Notes under the pieces: generated by a model | Databases searched by the model: none | The model's input: only the letters and a program-made list of their open reading frames with translations | Told to the model about the DNA's origin: nothing | Position numbers and translations under genes: made by a program | Shown: piece by piece, positions 33,222 through 42,957 of the stretch | How the letters are laid out: every line of letters begins with the position of its first letter | Numbering within the stretch: position 1 is the stretch's first letter | NCBI RefSeq assembly: GCF_963677315.1 | Contig: NZ_OY781940.1 | Location: 422,001-486,000 of the forward strand | DNA length: 64,000 bases | From: an uncultured Sphaerochaeta sp. | Lineage (GTDB): Bacteria; Spirochaetota; Spirochaetia; Sphaerochaetales; Sphaerochaetaceae | Direction of reading: 5' to 3'

Positions 33222-34712
33222 TTATGCCAAATCCTCTAGATAGGCATTCATTGCCTTTGCGGCCTTTCTTCCCTGCCCCATGGCAAGGATAACCGTTGCA
33301 GCACCAAGGACGATATCACCACCTGCGTAGACACCCCTAAGCGTGGTCTCACAGGTCTCCTCATTGACAATGAAGTTACCCCTTCGATTAACCTCAATAC
33401 CATCAGTTGTTGCCTTGATGAGAGGATTGCTGTCATTCCCAATGGCAATAATGGCTGTATCGAAGTCAAAGATTTTCTCACTGCCTGGGATCTCTACCGG
33501 ACGACGACGACCAGAAGCGTCAGGCTCTCCCAACTCGCAGGTGATCAACTCAACACCGTTTACCCTTCCCTTCTCATCAGCGGTAATCTTCAGGGGCGAG
33601 TGGAGGAACAGGAATTTGACTCCCTCTTCCTTTGCGTGATTCACTTCCTCGCGACGGGCAGGCATTTCCAACTCTGTACGTCGATAGACGATGAATACTT
33701 CCTCTGCACCAAGACGCTTTGCAGTCCTTGCAGCATCCATTGCAACGTTGCCACCACCGAAGACAGCAACCTTCTTGGATTGGTAGAGAGGGGTGCGTGA
33801 CTTCCCCACAGCATATGCCTTCATCAGGTTGCTCCGGGTCAGGTACTCATTTGCTGAGAATACCCCTACATAGTTCTCGCCCTCAATGCCGAGGAACTTG
33901 GGAAGTCCTGCTCCCGATCCGACAAATACAGCATCAAAGCCATCTCTCTCCATCAGGTCGGTAATTTTTCGTGTCTTTCCTACCAGATAGTTGGGTCTGA
34001 TTTCAACGCCCATTTCCTTGAGATTCTGCAATTCATGTTCCACAATCTTCTTGGGAAGACGGAACTCAGGAATACCATAGACCAATACTCCCCCAGCCTT
34101 GTGCAAGGCCTCGAACATCACAACTGAGTGGCCTTCCCTGCGCAGATCTGCAGCAGCTGAGATACTTGCAGGACCAGACCCTACAACGGCAACCTTGCGT
34201 CCACTATCACTCTTGATGTGGGGAACCTTCTCAAGATCATGCTCTCTTGCATAGTCAGCAACATAGCGTTCAATGCGACCAATGGAAACCGACTGCTCGA
34301 CATCCTTGTGCATCTTTCCTACGGTACAGAACTTCTGGCATTGTGCTTCCTGAGGGCAGACACGACCACAGATGGATGGCAAGAGGCTGCTCTCCTTGAT
34401 GATCTCCACGGACTTGCCATAGTTACCCTTTGCAGCCTCTGCGATGAAAGCAGGGATATCAATGGAAACAGGGCATCCGGCAATACAGGGTTCATTCTTG
34501 CACTGGAGACAGCGCATGGCCTCAACACGGACCTGATTGTCCGTATAACCGAGGGCAACCTCTTCCATATTGCATACACGGACCTCTGGAGCCTGACTTG
34601 GCATCTCCTGGAGGGGAATCTGTGCCCTATCCCTAGGGCTGAGTGTCTTATCTTTCAGTTGCTCGAGCAACTCTTTTGCTTGGGCGTCAAGTGTTTCTTT
34701 CGTTATATGCAT
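33222..34712 (-). CDS. nfnB: Electron-bifurcating NfnB-type / glutamate synthase small subunit-like oxidoreductase
   Basis: The 496 residues carry an N-terminal two-cluster ferredoxin-like domain (CLQCKNEPCIAGCP and CGRVCPQEAQC-QKFC, about residues 68-130). After it come an FAD domain (VAVVGSGPASISAAADLRREG) and an NADPH domain (VAVFGGGNVAMDAARTAKRLG). On its own it resembles GltD, but the adjacent NfnA-type partner makes the NADH-dependent ferredoxin:NADP+ oxidoreductase the better call. This complex couples ferredoxin and NADH oxidation to NADPH formation in anaerobes. It starts four bases after nfnA. Confidence 0.88.
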   Translation of the reverse strand: MHITKETLDAQAKELLEQLKDKTLSPRDRAQIPLQEMPSQAPEVRVCNMEEVALGYTDNQVRVEAMRCLQCKNEPCIAGCPVSIDIPAFIAEAAKGNYGKSVEIIKESSLLPSICGRVCPQEAQCQKFCTVGKMHKDVEQSVSIGRIERYVADYAREHDLEKVPHIKSDSGRKVAVVGSGPASISAAADLRREGHSVVMFEALHKAGGVLVYGIPEFRLPKKIVEHELQNLKEMGVEIRPNYLVGKTRKITDLMERDGFDAVFVGSGAGLPKFLGIEGENYVGVFSANEYLTRSNLMKAYAVGKSRTPLYQSKKVAVFGGGNVAMDAARTAKRLGAEEVFIVYRRTELEMPARREEVNHAKEEGVKFLFLHSPLKITADEKGRVNGVELITCELGEPDASGRRRPVEIPGSEKIFDFDTAIIAIGNDSNPLIKATTDGIEVNRRGNFIVNEETCETTLRGVYAGGDIVLGAATVILAMGQGRKAAKAMNAYLEDLA

Positions 34713-34716
34713 ATGC

Positions 34717-35565
34717 CTAAGCCTCTCCTTCGTTGATATTCAGTCCAATATGGCAGCGGTGGTGTGCCTCTGCTTCCTCACTCTTGTAAGTACCGAGACG
34801 AAGCAACATATTATCCCAGTCAACCAGATGACCATCAAATTCAGGACCATCGACACAGACAAACTTTGTCTCTCCGCCGATAGTGACACGACAACCGCCG
34901 CACATACCTGTGCCATCGATCATGATGGTGTTCAGGGATACAATGGTATGGATGCCATAGGGTTTGGTGGTGAGGGCTGCAAACTTCATCATGACAGGAG
35001 GCCCAATGATGACCACACAATCGGGTTTGTCCTCTTCACAAATCTCCTTCAAGGGGACAGTTACCAAGGCTTTTCTTCCATAGGAACCATCATCAGTGAC
35101 AACAATCACTTCATCAGCGGTTTCCCGCATTTCCTCTTCCATGATCAGGAGTTCTTTTGTTCGTGCACCCATGATCACCGTAACTTCATTGCCGGCTTTC
35201 TTCATGCCTTCCACAATAGGGAAGAGAGGGGCAACACCTATGCCTCCCCCAACACAGACAACCTTTCCATACTTCTTGATATCGGTTGGCTTGCCAAGAG
35301 GACCTAACAGGTTTTCAATGGTATCCCCGATCTCGAGCAGCGCAAGACGGTGGGTTGTCTCTCCCACTGCCTGGAAGATTAAGGTAATTGAACCTTTTAC
35401 AGGATCTGCATTGGCTATGGTCAAAGGAATACGTTCGCCAAATTCCCCACCCATCTGCAGGATGATGAATTGACCGGGTTTTCTTGCCTCTGCGATCTCA
35501 GGGGCTTCGATCTCCATGCGGAACACTTCCTTCGATAACCGTTCTTTAGCCAGAATTTTGTTCAT
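34717..35565 (-). CDS. nfnA: NfnA-type FAD/NAD-binding subunit with [2Fe-2S] centre
   Basis: The 282-residue protein belongs to the PyrK/sulfide dehydrogenase beta group. It has an FAD-binding barrel (GERIPLTIANADPVKGSI), an NAD-binding part (CVGGGIGVAPLFPIVEGMK, GARTKELLI) and a C-terminal cluster region MCGGCRVTIGGETKFVC. It binds NADH in the bifurcating NfnAB complex. AGGAG precedes the ATG. It is first in the operon nfnA-nfnB, perhaps followed by the EIIA-like gene. Confidence 0.88.
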   Translation of the reverse strand: MNKILAKERLSKEVFRMEIEAPEIAEARKPGQFIILQMGGEFGERIPLTIANADPVKGSITLIFQAVGETTHRLALLEIGDTIENLLGPLGKPTDIKKYGKVVCVGGGIGVAPLFPIVEGMKKAGNEVTVIMGARTKELLIMEEEMRETADEVIVVTDDGSYGRKALVTVPLKEICEEDKPDCVVIIGPPVMMKFAALTTKPYGIHTIVSLNTIMIDGTGMCGGCRVTIGGETKFVCVDGPEFDGHLVDWDNMLLRLGTYKSEEAEAHHRCHIGLNINEGEA

Positions 35566-35766
35566 GTCTTCTCCTCAGCATGATATCTTGACATACCGAA
35601 ACCTTCCGACAAGGATGCAGATCGGGATCATGCAAACTGCGCGTGGAAAATATCGCTAATGCTGTCTTACTACGTTGTATTTAGTATTCTTTTATCACTC
35701 TGAAGTGTCAAGTATGTCTTGCCCAACTCCCAATGAGCTGGCACACTACCCATAGGAGAGGTAACC

Positions 35767-36111
35767 ATGATTAAAAAAGCAACAACCATGCAAGAAACCA
35801 TTAAAGAGAAAATGAGAGAAGGAACAGGACAGGTCGTCCTGAAAGCCCTCGCTGATGAAGGCAGTGTAGCCCATTGCAGACTCTTCTCCGAGATTCGTCT
35901 GGAGAAAGGCTGCAGCATCGGGGAACACAACCATGTAAACGAAACTGAGTATTACTGGATAACCTCAGGGAAAGGCATTGTTACTGAAGTCGATGGTGAC
36001 AAGGTCGTGGAAAAAGGAGACTTGGTCATCACCGGCGGCGGTGCAAGTCACGCAATCAGGAATGAGGAAGCAGAACCACTGACCTTCCTGGCACTGATCA
36101 TTCTCGACTGA
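35767..36111 (+). CDS. Single-domain cupin protein
   Basis: The 114-residue protein has both cupin motifs: GCSIGEHNHVNETEYYWITSGKG (residues 50-72, His/His/Glu metal ligands) and a second GDLVITGGGASHAIRN with the fourth His. Such small cupins bind a metal and a small ligand. The reaction is unknown. GAGAGGTAACC gives a good ribosome site. Confidence 0.85.
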   Translation: MIKKATTMQETIKEKMREGTGQVVLKALADEGSVAHCRLFSEIRLEKGCSIGEHNHVNETEYYWITSGKGIVTEVDGDKVVEKGDLVITGGGASHAIRNEEAEPLTFLALIILD

Positions 36112-36132
36112 CATACTTACATACCTAATAAG

Positions 36133-36158
36133 ACAGCCTGCAGAAATCTGCAGGCTGT
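36133..36158. terminator. Terminator between the cupin and hsp20 genes
   Basis: A 12-base inverted repeat (36133-36144 and 36147-36158, core CAGCCTGCAG) with A- and T-rich flanks lies between convergent genes. Confidence 0.75.
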
Positions 36159-36201
36159 TCTATGCAAAGGGGTGGATACTGCTACTATACGGAGTACGTC
36201 C

Positions 36202-36627
36202 TTACTTGATCTTCACTTCAATGGTCTTGGGAAGTACTTCCTTCTTCTTTGGAAGGGTGATGGTCAAGACACCGTCGGCAAACTCGCCTTCAATATTTCC
36301 TTCATCAATATCCTCGGGAAGACTGAAGGAACGCTCAAACTTCTTGAAGTATCGCTCACGAACAAGGTTCTTCTGCTTTTCATCAGCACTCTTCAGGCTC
36401 TGCTTGTCACTGCTGATCTTCAGGACATGCTTCTCGATATTGACCCTGACCTCTTCCTGTTTATACCCAGCAAGCTCAGCCTCGATCACATATGCTTTCT
36501 CGGTTTCATAGATATCTACTGGGGGAATTTTGCTTCGATTGGTGCCCCAGTCAGCCCAAAGGTCATTGAACAAGGAATCGAATTCCGAAACAGGGTTGCT
36601 GTTATTGTACGTTACATAATATTTCAT
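36202..36627 (-). CDS. Hsp20/alpha-crystallin small heat-shock protein
   Basis: The 141 residues contain the alpha-crystallin domain (about 35-125) with VEAELAGYKQEEV-type beta strands and the family motif A-x-x-x-G-V-L-T-I-x-x-P (ADGVLTITLPKK). The tail ends in KTIEVKIK, an IxV/I-like oligomerisation element. It holds unfolding proteins in the cytoplasm. GGAGG precedes the ATG. The upstream region has a sigma54-type -24/-12 element rather than a clear sigma70 or CIRCE signal. Confidence 0.93.
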   Translation of the reverse strand: MKYYVTYNNSNPVSEFDSLFNDLWADWGTNRSKIPPVDIYETEKAYVIEAELAGYKQEEVRVNIEKHVLKISSDKQSLKSADEKQKNLVRERYFKKFERSFSLPEDIDEGNIEGEFADGVLTITLPKKKEVLPKTIEVKIK

Positions 36628-36678
36628 GTTGACACCTCCATGTGGTCATTGTGTTTCATTTTGTTACACAAAGTATAA

Positions 36679-36695
36679 TGCAATCAGTGTGCCAA
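36679..36695 (-). promoter_or_regulatory. Candidate sigma54 (-24/-12) promoter of hsp20
   Basis: Minus-strand TTGGCAC-N5-TTGCA matches the sigma54 consensus. GG and GC are separated by exactly ten bases. The predicted start near 36668 leaves a leader of about 40 nt. Upstream (36696-36790) is a very A+T-rich tract suited to bending. A TATACT hexamer overlaps the downstream side but has no -35 partner. Confidence 0.5.
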
Positions 36696-36840
36696 CTTTT
36701 TAATTCATTCATATATTTTCATATAATAAATTAATATTTCTATATATATTATATATTTATAAGCTATTAATCGAATTTACAATACCCATCATACATCATC
36801 CAATCATACAGAAACTTCACTTGTATTGAGTCAAATTGAC

Positions 36841-36867
36841 ACAAGAGGGTCGAAAAGGCCCTCTTGT
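36841..36867 (-). terminator. Hairpin after purL
   Basis: ACAAGAGGG (36841-36849) and CCCTCTTGT (36859-36867) form a perfect nine-base stem just downstream of the purL stop. There is no long T run, so termination strength is uncertain. Confidence 0.55.
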
Positions 36868-36888
36868 TGTCACCATCTGACACAATCC

Positions 36889-39800
36889 TTAGGAAAAATA
36901 GCGCACAGCACCCCAAAACAACCCAGCATCAGGAACTGAAGGAGTATTTGTGTAGAGCCGGCTTACAATCCTTTCGCTGTGAGCCATCCGTCCAAAGACC
37001 TTACCATCCTGGCTGCTTATCCCTTCAATAGCCCACAGAGATCCATTGGGTGCAAGGGGCCTTCCCTTCTCATCGACATACTGCGTTGCAATCTGTCCAT
37101 GCATCTCGAGTCTTTTCAGTGTCTCAATCGGTGCGAAGAAATTTCCTTCCCCATGACTGATGGGGATCAACTGGGTATCCCCTACCTGGTAGGCTCCCAT
37201 CCACGGGGAGAGCACAGAAGAGACCCGGCAATGGACCAGCGAGGAGATATGGTGCCCTTGGATATTCTCAATCAATAAAGGGTCTCCCGTTTGGGGCTCT
37301 GTGACTGCTCCATGCGGCAACAAGCCAACTTGAAGCAAGGCCTGGAACCCATTGCAGATACCCCCTACCAATCCATCTCGCTCATTCAGGAGTGCGTGGA
37401 TCTCTTTCTTGACCAATTCATTACGTAAGAAGGTAGCAATCAATTTGCCCGAACCATCAGGTTCATCACTGGCGGAAAAACCTCCACTGAGGAAGAGAAT
37501 CTGGGACTCTGAGAGAAGGTGTGTGAATTGCTTGATGCTTGAGGCAATTCGGTCAGGACTCATCGTGTTGATCACAAATATCTCCGGTTCCCCTCCACAA
37601 TATCTCCAAGCACGTTCCACATCATATTCACAGTTGGTTCCCTCGAAAACCGGAAGCAGAATCCTTGGCTTCTTCTTTGGGTAACGGGAGTGTGATTCCA
37701 ATCGCTTGCTGTACTCCAGAGAGGGAATGTGTTGTTCATCCCTTTCTGGATTGACCGATCCGTAGACAGAGGAGAGCGGAGAGATCAGCCACTGTTCCAC
37801 CGTGGCAAGGTCCACTGAGAAACCAGGGAAGCAGAGTTGTTCAGCCTCTATGGTACGCCCGATGGGGACCCCGATGTGTCGACTCATTGGATCCAATTCC
37901 AGCAAAAAGGCACCATAGCGCTTTTTCTGCAGATCTTCCTTTGTGGTAAGCTCACAGCCGATTCGGTTTCCCAGTGCCATCTTAGCCACTGCTTCGGCTA
38001 TACCCCCATAGCCAAGGGCATAGGCACTGAGCGCTTTTACCTTGTTCACTTCTGCAAACAGTGCAGGCAGATCCTCTTCCTTGTCACCAGAGAGCAATAC
38101 CAGCGTCGAGCCAATCCGTTTGAACTCCTGGGAAACCAAGCTATGGGTGTTAGTCTTCGATACTGCAAAACTTACCAAGGTAGGAGGAACATCAATATCC
38201 TGGAACGTACCACTCATGGAATCCTTGCCCCCAATGGCAGCCACCGAGAACAACTTCTGTGCCTTGTATGCACCAAGAAGTGCGGCCAGCGGAATACCCC
38301 AGCGCCCAGGGTCAGCACCAACCCTACCAAAATATTCCTGAAAGGAGAGGTACGTCTCTTCAGGGTTACCTCCACATGCCACCACCTTTGCAAGCGAGTG
38401 CACCACAGAAGAGAATGCACCTTGGTAGGGATTCTCACGCATCATGTAGGGATCATATCCCCAGGAAGCCAATGTTGCAGTCTTGGACTCCCCTCCTCTG
38501 AGGGGAATTGTGGATGCAACACACTGCGCCGGTGTCCTCTGGTACTTCCCACCAAAGGGATAGTGCAGAGTATTGGACCCGATGGTACTGTCAAATCGTT
38601 GAGCCAAGGGTTGCTTGCTTGCCACATTCAAATCTTCCAAGAGTCTCCTGAATGCTGATTTATCAAATGGCGGAGCAGGGGTTTCCTCTTTTTTGGTTAT
38701 GAGGGGAATCGAAACGGTTGAATGTTTTGCTGCCCCATTGCTGTCCAGCAGTCTTCGGTCCAAATCAACAAGCTTCCTTCCCTGATAAAGCATGATAAGG
38801 TGAGGAGACTCTGTCACGGTTGCCACCACGGTTGCCTCAAGGTTCTCCCCTTCAGCCAGGCGGATGAACGCCTCAGCATCGCTCTCTTCCACCACCATCG
38901 CCATACGTTCCTGACTCTCACTGATGGCTCGTTCGGTCCCATCCAACCCTGCATATTTAACCGGGATCTTGTCCAGGTCAATGATAAGCCCGTCAGCAAG
39001 CTCACCGATTGCAACACTCACCCCACCTGCACCAAAGTCATTGCATCGCTTGATCATACCGATGGCCTCTGGATTACGCATCAACCTCTGCAGCTTACGC
39101 TCCTCTGGCGCATTCCCTTTCTGTACTTCAGCCCCGCATGATTCGAGGGATTGTGAATCGTGTTCTTTTGAGGAACCTGTGGCTCCTCCACACCCATCTC
39201 TTCCCGTACGTCCTCCCACCAACACTACCACATCACCAGGAGCAGGTCGCTCTCGCCTGACATAGCGTTGGGGTACACAACCAAGGACAAAGCCAAGCTC
39301 CATATGTTTGGCCATGAAATTTGGATGATATACTTCATCAACCAGGCTGGTTGCCAAGCCTATCTGATTACCGTAGGAGCTGTATCCCTGGCTGGAGCGT
39401 AGGGCAATCGTCCGCTGGGGGAGTTTTCCTTCCATGGTCTGGGAGAGCGGGATACGCGGATCTGCACTACCGGAGATTCTCATAGCCTGGTAGACATAGG
39501 CCCTCCCCGAAAGGGGGTCCCTAATTGCCCCGCCTATACAGGTAGCCGCTCCACCAAAGGGTTCAATCTCGGTTGGATGATTGTGTGTCTCATTCTTGAA
39601 TTGCAGCAGGTATGGCTCCAAACCATCGGGGGTATCTACCGTAATCCTCACCGAACATGCATTGATCTCCTCAGAGAGGTCCAGGTTTTCCAACTTCCCT
39701 TTCGCCTTGAGTACCTTCGCAGCTATGGTTGCCAGATCCATCAGGCTTACTGGGTTATCTCTGCCCAGTTGCCTCCTATCATCCAGGTAGGACGCATAGG

Positions 39801-40524
39801 TCGCTGCAATCTCTGGCTCTTCAATGGTTACCTTATCCAAATGGGTCAAGAATGTGGTATGCCGACAATGGTCCGACCAATAGGTGTCGATGACCCTCAG
39901 CTCCGTATAGGTGGGGTCCCTCCCTACTTCACGGAAGTGGTTCTGTACCACGGCAAGGTCCGCTGCATCCATTGCCAATTGGTAGGCTGATTTCGTCTTC
40001 TCATGATCTGTGGAAAAACGAAAATCATTGAGCACAGGAGGAAAAGCGGGGGGCTCAATTTCAGCTGTCAACTGCTCAGGAAGGAGAAACGATACCTCCC
40101 TTGCCTCAACAGGATTGATGAGATAGGTTCTAATCTTATCTTTCTCTTCTTCCGTAAACGTTCCTTCAAAACCATAGATGGTGGCGCATCTGATAGTTGC
40201 TTCTCTCTCATTCTCCAGGAGTAATCGCAAGGAGAGCTGTACAGCTGCTGCTCTCTGGTCAAATTGTCCTTCATGCATCTGCATTGCAAGATGCCAATCG
40301 GAGGGAGGCACTTCCTGGAGTATCTCATCCCTTCCGGGCAACATCAGGATACGGTTGCAGAGGGACCTGAAGTCCTCTTCCTCGAGATGCTCAACATCAT
40401 AGCGATAGTATATACGAAGCCCTCTCAGGTCTCCTATGCCGAGGAACTGACGGAGTTCGGCTGCCAGTGCCTGCTCCCTTGATCGAAACTTACTCCCCCG
40501 GGTTATGTATACACGACGAACCAT
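36889..40524 (-). CDS. purL: Phosphoribosylformylglycinamidine synthase, single-chain
   Basis: The 1211 residues form one large enzyme that makes FGAM from FGAR, glutamine and ATP. The first 150 residues are the PurS-like part. Two AIRS-type halves follow (SDHCRHTTF; FKNETHNHPTEIEPFGGAATCIGGAIRD, split here near residues 230-330). The C-terminal glutaminase domain (about 945-1211) has its nucleophile Cys in GICNGFQALL and the His in SHGEGNF. A longer frame exists upstream, but ATG 40524 with AGGAGG is the real start. It overlaps the end of purD by 35 bases. Last gene of the operon. Confidence 0.95.
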   Translation of the reverse strand: MVRRVYITRGSKFRSREQALAAELRQFLGIGDLRGLRIYYRYDVEHLEEEDFRSLCNRILMLPGRDEILQEVPPSDWHLAMQMHEGQFDQRAAAVQLSLRLLLENEREATIRCATIYGFEGTFTEEEKDKIRTYLINPVEAREVSFLLPEQLTAEIEPPAFPPVLNDFRFSTDHEKTKSAYQLAMDAADLAVVQNHFREVGRDPTYTELRVIDTYWSDHCRHTTFLTHLDKVTIEEPEIAATYASYLDDRRQLGRDNPVSLMDLATIAAKVLKAKGKLENLDLSEEINACSVRITVDTPDGLEPYLLQFKNETHNHPTEIEPFGGAATCIGGAIRDPLSGRAYVYQAMRISGSADPRIPLSQTMEGKLPQRTIALRSSQGYSSYGNQIGLATSLVDEVYHPNFMAKHMELGFVLGCVPQRYVRRERPAPGDVVVLVGGRTGRDGCGGATGSSKEHDSQSLESCGAEVQKGNAPEERKLQRLMRNPEAIGMIKRCNDFGAGGVSVAIGELADGLIIDLDKIPVKYAGLDGTERAISESQERMAMVVEESDAEAFIRLAEGENLEATVVATVTESPHLIMLYQGRKLVDLDRRLLDSNGAAKHSTVSIPLITKKEETPAPPFDKSAFRRLLEDLNVASKQPLAQRFDSTIGSNTLHYPFGGKYQRTPAQCVASTIPLRGGESKTATLASWGYDPYMMRENPYQGAFSSVVHSLAKVVACGGNPEETYLSFQEYFGRVGADPGRWGIPLAALLGAYKAQKLFSVAAIGGKDSMSGTFQDIDVPPTLVSFAVSKTNTHSLVSQEFKRIGSTLVLLSGDKEEDLPALFAEVNKVKALSAYALGYGGIAEAVAKMALGNRIGCELTTKEDLQKKRYGAFLLELDPMSRHIGVPIGRTIEAEQLCFPGFSVDLATVEQWLISPLSSVYGSVNPERDEQHIPSLEYSKRLESHSRYPKKKPRILLPVFEGTNCEYDVERAWRYCGGEPEIFVINTMSPDRIASSIKQFTHLLSESQILFLSGGFSASDEPDGSGKLIATFLRNELVKKEIHALLNERDGLVGGICNGFQALLQVGLLPHGAVTEPQTGDPLLIENIQGHHISSLVHCRVSSVLSPWMGAYQVGDTQLIPISHGEGNFFAPIETLKRLEMHGQIATQYVDEKGRPLAPNGSLWAIEGISSQDGKVFGRMAHSERIVSRLYTNTPSVPDAGLFWGAVRYFS

Positions 40525-41793
40525 GCTCTTCCTCCTGCAACGCTCTCTTGCCAATATCCCTTCGATACTGCTTTCCCTCATAGGTAACAGCATCCACTGC
40601 CTTATACGCCACACGTATCGCTTTTGCCAATGTTTCACCGGTCCCCACCACATGGAGGACCCTTCCCCCATCAGTCAGCAAATCTCCCTTTTCATCATAG
40701 GTAGTTCCACCATGATACAGCGTAGTATTCTGGGGGAGGTCACTGATGGTGATAGCTTTTCCCTTCTCATAGCTGACTGGGTAGCCACCACTGGCAAGTG
40801 TCACAGAACAGGCAGATTCCTTTCTGCTCACCACCGGGACACGATCGAGGGTGCCATTCCTGCAAGCCAACAGGATTTCCAATGCATCACCTTCCAAAAG
40901 GGTAAGTGCAACCTCAGCCTCTGGGTCCCCGAAGCGACAATTGTATTCAATGACCACAGGCCCTCCAGAGGTGAGCATGAGACCAAAAAAGAGACAGCCC
41001 ACAAACGGACTGCCTTCTCTCTTTAGCGCGGCAATGGTAGGAAGCACGATGCTTTCCATACACTCACCTGCCACCTGCTCACTGTAGAAAGGATTTGGGG
41101 CTATAACCCCCATGCCTCCGGTATTGGGTCCCTGGTCCCCATCAAAGGCACGCTTATGATCCATGCAACTGACCAGAGGCTTCACATGCGTTCCATCACT
41201 CAGGACGAGGAGGGAAACCTCAGGCCCACTGACAAACTCTTCGATCACCACTGTCTGACCACTGGAGGCAAAGATTTTCTGTACCATCATTGCCTGCAGA
41301 GCCTCTTCAGCCTCCTCAAGCGTCTCTGCGATGACTACCCCTTTACCGAGGGCAAGCCCATCAGCCTTGACCACCACAGGAAAAGAGCTTCTTGATATGT
41401 GCTCACGTGCGGTGACAATATCGGTAAATACTTGATAAGAAGGAGTGGGAATATGATTCCGTACCATAAAGGCCTTGGCATAGGATTTACTCCCCTCAAG
41501 CTGGCTTGCCACCTTGGTTGGACCAAAACAGGGAATCCCCTGTGCCTCCAACACATCTGCAAGCCCGCCGACCAGTGCTTCATCGGGTCCTATTACTGCA
41601 AACTCAATTGCATGCTGCACTGCAAATTCAGCAATCCCATTGTGGTCACCAAGCGGGATGGAGACCATGGTTGCAAGGGATGCAATTCCTGCATTATGTC
41701 CGATACAGAACAGCTCAGTTGCTTCTTACTCTTTGCAATTACTGCTGCCAAGGCGTGTTCACGGCCGCCTGAACCGATGATGAGGATACGCAT
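40490..41793 (-). pseudogene. purD: Phosphoribosylamine--glycine ligase, interrupted by a one-base frameshift
   Basis: The first frame from ATG 41793 gives MRILIIGSGGREHALAAVIAKSKK, the PurD N-terminus (23 residues), then loses homology. The homologous continuation (CIGHNAGIASLAT, IPLGDHNGIAEF, VIGPDEALVGGL) is in the next frame and runs to 40490, including the ATP-grasp motifs GLALGKGV and EYNCRFGDPEAE. One base is missing near 41721-41728, in the AGTAAGAAGC region. Restoring it gives a normal GAR synthetase of about 430 residues. The rest of the gene is intact, so a very recent mutation or a sequence error is likely. No slippery heptamer supports programmed shifting. Confidence 0.85.
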
Positions 41794-41796
41794 CGT

Positions 41797-42954
41797 CTAG
41801 TGATGGAAGAGACGGATCGCATTGCAAACCATCAGGATGCCATGTTCATCACATGCCTTGATCACTGCATCGTCGCGCAAGGAACCTCCACTCTGCACTA
41901 TATTGGAAACACCACTCTGCGTTGCCCTGTCGATATTGTCCCTGAAGGGAAAGAATGCATCACTGGCAAGGCTTACTCCGGTAATTGAGGCTAGGATACC
42001 CCGCTTTTCCTGATCTGTGAGCGGTGGAACATCCTCACTGAAATAGAGCCCGGGGTCCTGGATCTCTGATCGCAGATACGCTTCCACTGCATTATCCTTC
42101 TCATTCCTGCTCAAGGAGGGGAGGAAGGGAAGGTCAAGAACCTGCCTGGACTGACGCAGGTGCCAGGCATCGGCCTTTTCCCCTGCAAGACGGGTGCAAT
42201 GGATTCTGGATTGCTGTCCTGCCCCCACCCCGATGGTCTGCCCACGCTTCGCGAAACATACAGAATTCGATTGCGTATACTTCAGTGCATTGAGTGCAAC
42301 GAGCAAGTCAAGACGGGCCTCCTCTGTCAAATCCTTGTTCTGTGTGACGATCGGCTGAAGGACAGATGCATCCAGCACTGCAGTGTTACGCTCTTGGGCA
42401 AAGGTAATTCCATAGACACTTCTCATCTCCAGCATAGGTGGTTCATAACTGGGGTCAATCTGCAGTACGACATACTTGCCGCCTTTCTTCTTCTGCAACA
42501 AGGCAAGCGCCTCAGGTTCATAGGAGGGTGCGATAACCCCGTCAGATACTTCCCGCTTGATGATTCGCGCTGTTTGCAGATCACAACGTTCGCTGAGACT
42601 GATGAAATCCCCGAAGGAAGACATACGGTCCGCCCCTCGGGCACGTACATAGGCAGTGGCAAGCGGAGAAAGTTCCTCATGCTCACCAATGAAGTACATC
42701 CTGCGCTCTGTTTCATTCAATGCAAGCGAAACAGCGGCTCCTGCTGGGCTGACATGCTTGAACGAGGCGGCTGCACTGAGTCCGGTAGCCTCTGCGAGTT
42801 GGCTGACCAGTTGCCATCCGTTCAGCGCATCCAGCAAATTGATATATCCAGGGCTTCCACACAACACCTGCAGGGGAAGATCCCCCACTTCCATGCTTAT
42901 ACGTGCATGTCCTTGGTTGGGATTGCATCCATACTTCAAATCCAAATGATCCAC
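41797..42954 (-). CDS. purH: AICAR formyltransferase without IMP cyclohydrolase domain
   Basis: The 385 residues match only the formyltransferase half of PurH: KYGCNPNQGHA near the start, SFKHVSPAGAAV (formyl-transfer Lys-His), TQSNSVCFAKRGQTIGVGAGQQSR and DAFFPFRDNIDRA near the end. It adds a formyl group from 10-formyl-THF to AICAR. The usual N-terminal MGS-like cyclohydrolase domain is absent. That step is supplied by the PurO-like domain of the adjacent PurN fusion. It starts three bases after that gene and ends three bases before purD. Confidence 0.92.
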   Translation of the reverse strand: MDHLDLKYGCNPNQGHARISMEVGDLPLQVLCGSPGYINLLDALNGWQLVSQLAEATGLSAAASFKHVSPAGAAVSLALNETERRMYFIGEHEELSPLATAYVRARGADRMSSFGDFISLSERCDLQTARIIKREVSDGVIAPSYEPEALALLQKKKGGKYVVLQIDPSYEPPMLEMRSVYGITFAQERNTAVLDASVLQPIVTQNKDLTEEARLDLLVALNALKYTQSNSVCFAKRGQTIGVGAGQQSRIHCTRLAGEKADAWHLRQSRQVLDLPFLPSLSRNEKDNAVEAYLRSEIQDPGLYFSEDVPPLTDQEKRGILASITGVSLASDAFFPFRDNIDRATQSGVSNIVQSGGSLRDDAVIKACDEHGILMVCNAIRLFHH

Positions 42955-42957
42955 CTT

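Noticed and set aside
41721..41728. Programmed -1 frameshift in purD
   Set aside because: No X-XXY-YYZ heptamer or downstream pseudoknot is seen, and GAR synthetase is not known to use frameshifting.
41593..41793. Independent small gene of 66 codons
   Set aside because: Only the first 23 residues are meaningful, as the PurD N-terminus. The rest is out-of-frame purD.
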